Positions 59,215 to 64,000 of a stretch of 64,000 bases of DNA are shown here, one piece after another. The number at the start of each line of letters is the position of its first letter. The first letter of the stretch is position 1. A model generated the notes under the pieces. It was not told the DNA's origin. It ran no database searches and was given only the letters and a program-made list of their open reading frames with translations. This DNA is from Alphaproteobacteria bacterium (lineage in GTDB: Bacteria > Pseudomonadota > Alphaproteobacteria > Caulobacterales > Caulobacteraceae), in assembly GCA_018826515.1 (NCBI GenBank), contig JAHKAM010000028.1, positions 62,001 to 126,000 on the forward strand, in the 5' to 3' direction. A program made the translations under genes and the position numbers.

Positions 59215-60756
59215 ATGATCACCCTGGTCAATCCGACGCTTCCCTACGGCTTCGCCAAACGGCACGGGGTGATCCTGCTGGACGCGGGTGAGATCGCTGT
59301 GGTGGGTCTGCGCGAGGGAGCCGATCCCTCGGCCCTGATCGAAACCCGCCGGGCTCTGGGGCGGCCCCTGCGGGTCGAGCCGCTGGACCAGGCGACCTTC
59401 GACCGGCGACTGTCGCAGGTCTATGCCGGCGATCACCTGACCGCGACGGATGGCGACGACCTGGACATGCCCTCGGGGCTGGAAAGCCTGATCGACGACA
59501 TTCCGGCCGCCGCCGACCTGCTCGACACGGCGGACGACGCCCCGGTGATCCGGCTGATCAACGGCATCATCGCCGAGGCGGTACGGGCCGGGGCCTCGGA
59601 CATCCATCTGGAGCCGTTCGAGACGGCGCTGACAGTGCGGATGCGTATCGACGGGGTGTTGCGCGAGTCCCTGTCGCTGAACCCCCGGATCACGCCGCTT
59701 CTGGTGTCGCGCATCAAGGTGATGGCCCGGCTGGATATCGCCGAAAAGCGCATCCCGCAGGACGGCCGCATACCGCTGGCCCTCGGCGGCAAGTCGCTGG
59801 ACGTACGCGTTTCGACCCTGCCGTCGCGGATGGGCGAGCGGGTGGTCCTGCGCATCCTCGATCGCGATCAGGCCGAACTGACGCTGGACCGGCTGGGCAT
59901 GGCGCCTGACGCGCTGGACGCCTTCCGCGCCGCGCTGCGCGAGCCCAACGGCATCATCCTCGTCACCGGCCCGACGGGGTCGGGCAAGACGACGTCGCTC
60001 TACGCCGGCCTGTCGCTGCTGAACGATGCAACGCGCAACATCCTGACCGTCGAGGACCCGGTCGAATACGCCATCGACGGCGTCGGCCAGACCCAGGTCA
60101 ACACCAAGGTCGGCATGACCTTCGCCGCGGGACTGCGGGCCATCCTGCGTCAGGACCCGGACGTGGTCATGGTGGGCGAGATCCGCGACGTCGAGACGGC
60201 CCGGATCGCGGTCCAGGCGGCCCTGACCGGCCATCTGGTTCTGTCGACGGTGCACACCAATGACGCGGCCGGCGCGGTGACGCGGTTGCGCGACATGGGG
60301 GTGGAGCCCTTCCTGCTGGCCTCGACCCTGCGGCTGATCGTGGCCCAGCGGCTGGTGCGCCGCCTGTGCGGCGAGTGCCGCCGTTCGGAAGTCGCCGACA
60401 AGGCCACCGCGCGGCTGGCCGGGGTCAAGGTGGGCCAGACGGTGTGGCGGCCGCACGGCTGCGGCCACTGCAACCAGACCGGCTATGTCGGGCGGGTCGG
60501 CCTGTACGAGGTGATCCGCGTCGACGACCGGGTGCGCCGCCTGATCGCCGCCGAGGCCGGGGAGGAGGCGATCAACGCCGTGGCCTTCGCGGGGGCCGAG
60601 ACGTTGACGCAGCGGGCGCGGACGCTGGTGCTGGAGGGCGTCACCTCGGTCGAGGAGGCGGTGCGGGTGACGCGTCAGGAGACCGTCGAGGCCCATGAAG
60701 AACCCGGTCTGGCCGCCGCGCCTGCCACTGCGCCCGGCCGCGAGGACGCGGCCTGA
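59215..60756 (+). CDS. gspE: type II secretion ATPase GspE
   Basis: 513 residues from the ATG at 59215. Walker A ILVTGPTGSGKTTSLYAGLS, Asp box ILTVEDPVEYAIDGVGQTQV, Walker B and His box (DPDVVMVGEIRDVETARIAV, LVLSTVHTNDAAGAVTRL). The tetracysteine zinc element is present (RRLCGECRRS and HGCGHCNQTGYVG). It energises pseudopilus assembly at the cytoplasmic face. It overlaps gspF by one base. Confidence 0.97.
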   Translation: MITLVNPTLPYGFAKRHGVILLDAGEIAVVGLREGADPSALIETRRALGRPLRVEPLDQATFDRRLSQVYAGDHLTATDGDDLDMPSGLESLIDDIPAAADLLDTADDAPVIRLINGIIAEAVRAGASDIHLEPFETALTVRMRIDGVLRESLSLNPRITPLLVSRIKVMARLDIAEKRIPQDGRIPLALGGKSLDVRVSTLPSRMGERVVLRILDRDQAELTLDRLGMAPDALDAFRAALREPNGIILVTGPTGSGKTTSLYAGLSLLNDATRNILTVEDPVEYAIDGVGQTQVNTKVGMTFAAGLRAILRQDPDVVMVGEIRDVETARIAVQAALTGHLVLSTVHTNDAAGAVTRLRDMGVEPFLLASTLRLIVAQRLVRRLCGECRRSEVADKATARLAGVKVGQTVWRPHGCGHCNQTGYVGRVGLYEVIRVDDRVRRLIAAEAGEEAINAVAFAGAETLTQRARTLVLEGVTSVEEAVRVTRQETVEAHEEPGLAAAPATAPGREDAA

Positions 60757-61988
60757 TGGCGGCGTTCGACTATGTGGCGGTGGACGCCGGCGGCCGGACG
60801 GTCAGCGGGATCCTGACCGCCGACGATGAAGCCGGCGCTCGGGCCCTGCTGGACCGGCGCAAGCTGATGGCGCTCGAGGTCACCCCCTCGCGCGGGGCTG
60901 TGACGGCGTCGGCCCGGGGAGGCTCCGACAGCGCCGCCCCGCGCAAGGCGGGTCGTCTGGATGCCCGCACGCTGGCCCTGACCACCCGCCAGCTGGCCAC
61001 CCTCGTCACGGTGTCGCCGGTCGAGGAGGCGCTCCGGGCCATCGCCCTGCAGGCCGACCGGCCGACGGTGCGGACCGTGCTGGAAGGGGTGCATGGCGGG
61101 GTGATGGAAGGACGTCGGCTGTCAGACGCCATGGCCCTGCAGGGTCAGGCCTTCCCGCCGCTGTACCGGGCCATGGTGTCGGCGGGCGAGACCTCCGGCG
61201 CCCTGGCGCCGATCCTGGAGCGGCTGGCCGACGGGCTGGAGCGCGACCAGGTGGTGCGGGGCAAGGTGATCACCGCCCTGGTCTATCCGGCGGTGCTGGC
61301 GCTGGTCGCGCTGGGGGTGGTGATCGCCCTGATGACCTTCGTTGTGCCGCGGGTCGTGGATCAGTTCGACAGTATGAACCAGACCCTGCCGCTGCTGACG
61401 CGGCTGGTGATCGGCCTGTCCGACCTGATGCGAGACTGGGGCTGGCTGGCGGCGCTGCTGCTGGCGGCGGCGGTCGTTGCGGGCGTGGTCGCTCTGCGTA
61501 ATCCCGCGGTGCGGCTGGGCGTCGATACGGCGATCCTGCGCCTGCCGCTGATCGGGCGGCTGACGCGCGACCTGCACGGGGCGCGGATGGCGCGGACATT
61601 GTCCACCATGATCGCGGCGGGCCTGCCGGTGCTGGAGGGGCTGACCATCACGGCCCGGACCGTCTCCAACCGGCGTCTGCGACTGGCCACCGAGATGATG
61701 GCCGATGCGGTGCGGGAGGGCGGCGGATTGTCGGCCGCCATGCGCCGGGCCGATGTCTTCCCGCCGATCCTGGTGACCATGACCGCCTCCGGCGAGGCCG
61801 GCGGCCGGCTGGAGCCGATGCTGGAGCGCGCCGCGGAATATCTGGAGCGCGAATTCTCAACCTTCACGGCGGTGATGCTGAGCCTGATCGAGCCGGCCAT
61901 CATCGTGGTCATGGGCGGGGTGGTGGCTGTGATCATTCTGTCCATCCTGCTGCCCATTCTGCAGATCAACACCCTGGCCATGGGGTGA
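60756..61988 (+). CDS. gspF: type II secretion platform protein GspF
   Basis: 410 residues. Two T2SSF domains with membrane segments VITALVYPAVLALVALGVVI, WLAALLLAAAVVAGVVAL and IIVVMGGVVAVIILSILLPI. The motif MVSAGETSGALAPILERLAD recurs as MTASGEAGGRLEPMLERAAE, as usual in the family. Polytopic inner-membrane platform of the secretion system. Confidence 0.96.
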   Translation: MAAFDYVAVDAGGRTVSGILTADDEAGARALLDRRKLMALEVTPSRGAVTASARGGSDSAAPRKAGRLDARTLALTTRQLATLVTVSPVEEALRAIALQADRPTVRTVLEGVHGGVMEGRRLSDAMALQGQAFPPLYRAMVSAGETSGALAPILERLADGLERDQVVRGKVITALVYPAVLALVALGVVIALMTFVVPRVVDQFDSMNQTLPLLTRLVIGLSDLMRDWGWLAALLLAAAVVAGVVALRNPAVRLGVDTAILRLPLIGRLTRDLHGARMARTLSTMIAAGLPVLEGLTITARTVSNRRLRLATEMMADAVREGGGLSAAMRRADVFPPILVTMTASGEAGGRLEPMLERAAEYLEREFSTFTAVMLSLIEPAIIVVMGGVVAVIILSILLPILQINTLAMG

Positions 61989-61992
61989 GGAA

Positions 61993-62532
61993 GTGAGCGT
62001 TATGACAACATCCCCGGGTCCCAAGATTCGCCGTGCGACGGCTCGCTGCCTGAAGGCATGGCATGCGCGAAACGCCAGCCTGCGTCGGGTCAAGAAGGCG
62101 GAGCCTTCCGACCGTGTCGCCGGCAGACAAGGCTTCACCCTGGTCGAGCTGATGGTGGTGATCGTGATCATCGGCCTGCTCGCCACCGTGGTGGCGATCA
62201 ATGTCCTGCCCAGCCAGGACCGGGCCATGGTGACCAAGGCCAAGGCCGACATCGCCACCCTGGAACAGGCGATCGAGACCTACCGGCTCGATAATCTGGA
62301 TTTCCCCGACGACCTGCAGGCCCTGGTCGCGCCGCCCCCGACCCTGACCAATCCCGACCGTTACCGTCCCGGCGGCTACGTCCGGCGCCTGCCCGAGGAC
62401 CCCTGGGGCGAGCCCTATCAATACCGCCGCCAGAGCGCCCACGGCGGGCAGTTCGACGTCTACTCCCTCGGCGCCGACCGCAAGGAAGGGGGCGAGGGCA
62501 ACGATGCCGACCTCGGCAACTGGCAGTCATAG
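61993..62532 (+). CDS. gspG: type II secretion major pseudopilin GspG
   Basis: 179 residues from a GTG at 61993 (GAGGAA close upstream); ATG 62002 is the alternative. The leader is unusually long (about 43 residues, basic). Prepilin peptidase would cut at RQG/FTLVELMVVIVIIGLLA. The mature part has the GspG signature (AKADIATLEQAIETYRLDNL, PDDLQALVAPP, PEDPWGEPYQYRR) and the calcium-site DVYSLGADRKEGGEGNDADL. It is the main subunit of the pseudopilus. Confidence 0.95.
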   Translation: MSVMTTSPGPKIRRATARCLKAWHARNASLRRVKKAEPSDRVAGRQGFTLVELMVVIVIIGLLATVVAINVLPSQDRAMVTKAKADIATLEQAIETYRLDNLDFPDDLQALVAPPPTLTNPDRYRPGGYVRRLPEDPWGEPYQYRRQSAHGGQFDVYSLGADRKEGGEGNDADLGNWQS

Positions 62533-63103
62533 GTCGGGCGCGGTCACAGGGCTCCGCCCTGTCGACCCGGAGCCTGTCCTCGGGCCGACCGAAGGTCGGA
62601 CCCGGGGGCGGCCAGGCGCTTCGCGCGCGCCTCGCGCTCAAGCAGCGAGCCGCCGGGCGGCGAGCGGTAGTGCAACAACCAGAGCCGGCTTTACCCTGGT
62701 GGAGCTGTTGATGGTGGTCGCCATCATCGGGCTGGCCGCCGGGGCCGTGGTGCTGTCCGTGCCCGACCCGCGTCCGTCCGTGGCCGAGGACGCCGAGCGG
62801 TTCGCCGCACGGCTGAGCCGCGCCCGCGAGGAAGCCGTCCTCACCAACCGCCCGGTCGCGGTCGAGGCGACGGTCGCCGGCTACAGCTTCATGGCGTTCG
62901 ATGGCGCGCGCTGGTCCATTCTGGACGAGGGCCCGTTCGGCCCCGAAACCTGGACGGCGGGCGCCACGGTCGAGCCGTCGGAGGTCCGCATCCTGTTTGA
63001 CCCCACCGGCGTGGCCGAGCCCGGCGTCGTCACCCTCACTCGTGAGCGCAACAGCCGGACCATCACCGTCGACGGCGCCGGCGAGGTGTCGCTCAATGGC
63101 TAG
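62504..63103 (+). CDS. gspH: type II secretion minor pseudopilin GspH
   Basis: 199 residues if the ATG at 62504 is used (29-base overlap with gspG). The leader would be about 62 residues and basic; the true start may be downstream. The cleavage site is TRAG/FTLVELLMVVAIIGLA. The mature domain has VEDAERFAARLSRAREEAVL and TNRPVAVEAT typical of GspH. Confidence 0.88.
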   Translation: MPTSATGSHRSGAVTGLRPVDPEPVLGPTEGRTRGRPGASRAPRAQAASRRAASGSATTRAGFTLVELLMVVAIIGLAAGAVVLSVPDPRPSVAEDAERFAARLSRAREEAVLTNRPVAVEATVAGYSFMAFDGARWSILDEGPFGPETWTAGATVEPSEVRILFDPTGVAEPGVVTLTRERNSRTITVDGAGEVSLNG

Positions 63104-63455
63104 GCGGAGCGGCTTCACCCTGATCGAGCTGCTTGTGGCCCTGGCGGTGTTCAGCCTGGCCGCCCTGGCCTTGCTCAACCTGTCCGCCGAAAACACCCGC
63201 TCGGCCGCCCGCGTCGAGACCCGGACCCTGGGCGGGATCGTCGCCGAAAACCTCGCCGTCGAGGCCATGATCGCGCCCGCGATCAGTGAGGGAGCGACGT
63301 CCGGCCAGACTCCGCTGGCCGGACGCCCGTGGCGCTGGACCCGGACCGTCGCCGCCACGGACGACCCTGGCCTTCTCCGCATCCACATCCGCGTCAGCGA
63401 CACCGAGGGGCAGGCCGCCGAGCGCACCCTGTTCCGGTCCAGGAACCGCGAATGA
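63096..63455 (+). CDS. gspI: type II secretion minor pseudopilin GspI
   Basis: 119 residues, overlapping gspH by 8 bases. Short leader MARRSG/FTLIELLVALAVFSLAALAL. Then LGGIVAENLAVEAMI, as usual in GspI, and the small globular part with WRWTRTVAATDDPGLLRIHI. It initiates the pseudopilus tip with GspJ and GspK. Confidence 0.92.
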   Translation: MARRSGFTLIELLVALAVFSLAALALLNLSAENTRSAARVETRTLGGIVAENLAVEAMIAPAISEGATSGQTPLAGRPWRWTRTVAATDDPGLLRIHIRVSDTEGQAAERTLFRSRNRE

Positions 63456-64000
63456 CCGGCCGCGCGGGCTTCACCCTGGTCGAGGTCATGGTCTCGCTGC
63501 TGATCTTCGCCATGCTGGCGGGGGCCGGCGCGGCCGTGCTGAGCGGCGCGATCGACAACCGCTTCGCCATCAAGGCCGCCAGCGACCGTGTCGGAGACCT
63601 GCAGCGGATGCGCGGACTGTTGCGCGCCGATCTGGGACAGGCCACGGCCCGGCGGTCCAGGGGGCCGACGGGACGGCCGACGCCTCAGCCCATCATCGGC
63701 GCCGTCGCGCCGGGCGATCCCATCCTGGTGCTGAACCGGGCTGGCTGGAGCAATCCTGGCGAACAGGCGCGGCCGTCCCTGCAACGGGTGGAATACCGGC
63801 TGGTCGAGGACCGGCTGGAGCGTCGCGCGTCCGATCATCTGGACGGCGCCCGGCCCGGCCCCCCCCAGGTGCTCTACCGGGGCGTGAAGGACGTCACGGT
63901 CAGCTTCCTGCGGGACGGGGAGGCGGCGCCGGCCTTCATCTCCAGCCTCGACCGTCCGCTGCCTGACGCCGTAAGCATCGGCATGACGGTCGACGGCTAT
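63452..64000 (+). CDS. gspJ: type II secretion minor pseudopilin GspJ (cut by window end)
   Basis: 183 residues visible; the ATG at 63452 overlaps the gspI stop. Leader MTGRAG/FTLVEVMVSLLIFAMLAGAG. The mature part includes LQRMRGLLRADLGQATARRS, PILVLNRAGWSNPGEQARPS and LQRVEYRLVEDRLERRAS, characteristic of GspJ. The last residues run to the window edge. Confidence 0.92.
   Translation, partial: MTGRAGFTLVEVMVSLLIFAMLAGAGAAVLSGAIDNRFAIKAASDRVGDLQRMRGLLRADLGQATARRSRGPTGRPTPQPIIGAVAPGDPILVLNRAGWSNPGEQARPSLQRVEYRLVEDRLERRASDHLDGARPGPPQVLYRGVKDVTVSFLRDGEAAPAFISSLDRPLPDAVSIGMTVDGY

Noticed and set aside
1..64000. tRNA and rRNA genes
   Set aside because: I found no cloverleaf or rRNA-like sequence by eye, including at the island ends; a covariance-model scan would settle it.

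Overview
The window is high-GC alphaproteobacterial DNA, most probably Caulobacterales and Brevundimonas-like. This is inferred from gene content, TonB-receptor and type II secretion gene style, and codon use; no rRNA or tRNA gene is present to confirm it. A chromosomal backbone (1-17131 and 50531-64000) is split by a 33.4-kb integrated island (17132-50530).

Left backbone (1-17131): housekeeping and small conserved genes. They include AMP nucleosidase, a phasin, a creatininase-family enzyme, endonuclease III, an ATP-grasp ligase, a PfkB/adenosine kinase, a Smr protein, an HTH/DUF2975 pair, RdgB, HemW, a GNAT enzyme, RsmI-YraN-SirB1-like, GshB and the first two thirds of comM. Three intergenic spacers (5931, 8016, 10726) carry a related palindromic element whose arms are inverted arrays of a TAGTGGY-type heptamer.

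Island (17132-50530): it interrupts comM inside the conserved Asn-Pro-Cys-Arg-Cys motif. Its edges can be read to the base: a perfect 16-bp inverted repeat at each end, flanked by a repeated TG dinucleotide. Removing it restores an in-frame 529-codon comM. A large serine recombinase sits at the left end and a double-HTH protein at the right end; in the excised circle their reading frames would join. Inside are a mobile-element maintenance block (ParB-like, RuvC-like, XRE, P-loop ATPase, a second serine recombinase with small satellite genes), a low-GC block, a conjugation-like block (two VirD4/TraD-like ATPases, XRE regulators, lipoproteins, an exported nuclease) and a His-Xaa-Ser peptide system (hxsB-hxsC-hxsA, no hxsD recognised). 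A TIGR04141/DUF6119-type protein lies near the right edge.

The low-GC block (about 25.9-34.2 kb) is the best candidate for an undescribed system. One minus-strand operon has a 57-aa precursor-like peptide, a PP-loop ATPase, an MFS exporter and a ClpX-like AAA+ protein. A second minus-strand operon has a truncated class I LysRS-like ligase, a MoaA-like radical SAM enzyme, a HIT protein and a MazG-like pyrophosphohydrolase. The two are separated by an ArdC-like antirestriction gene and an IS5-family remnant. A shared GCATARAGTGCCCCC motif, usually with a TATGC/GCATA dyad, lies upstream of several island transcription units and may define an island regulon.

Right backbone (50531-64000): the comM 3' part, a small conserved protein, a beta-helix lipoprotein next to a large TonB-dependent receptor, and a type II secretion operon gspCDEFGHIJ cut by the window end.
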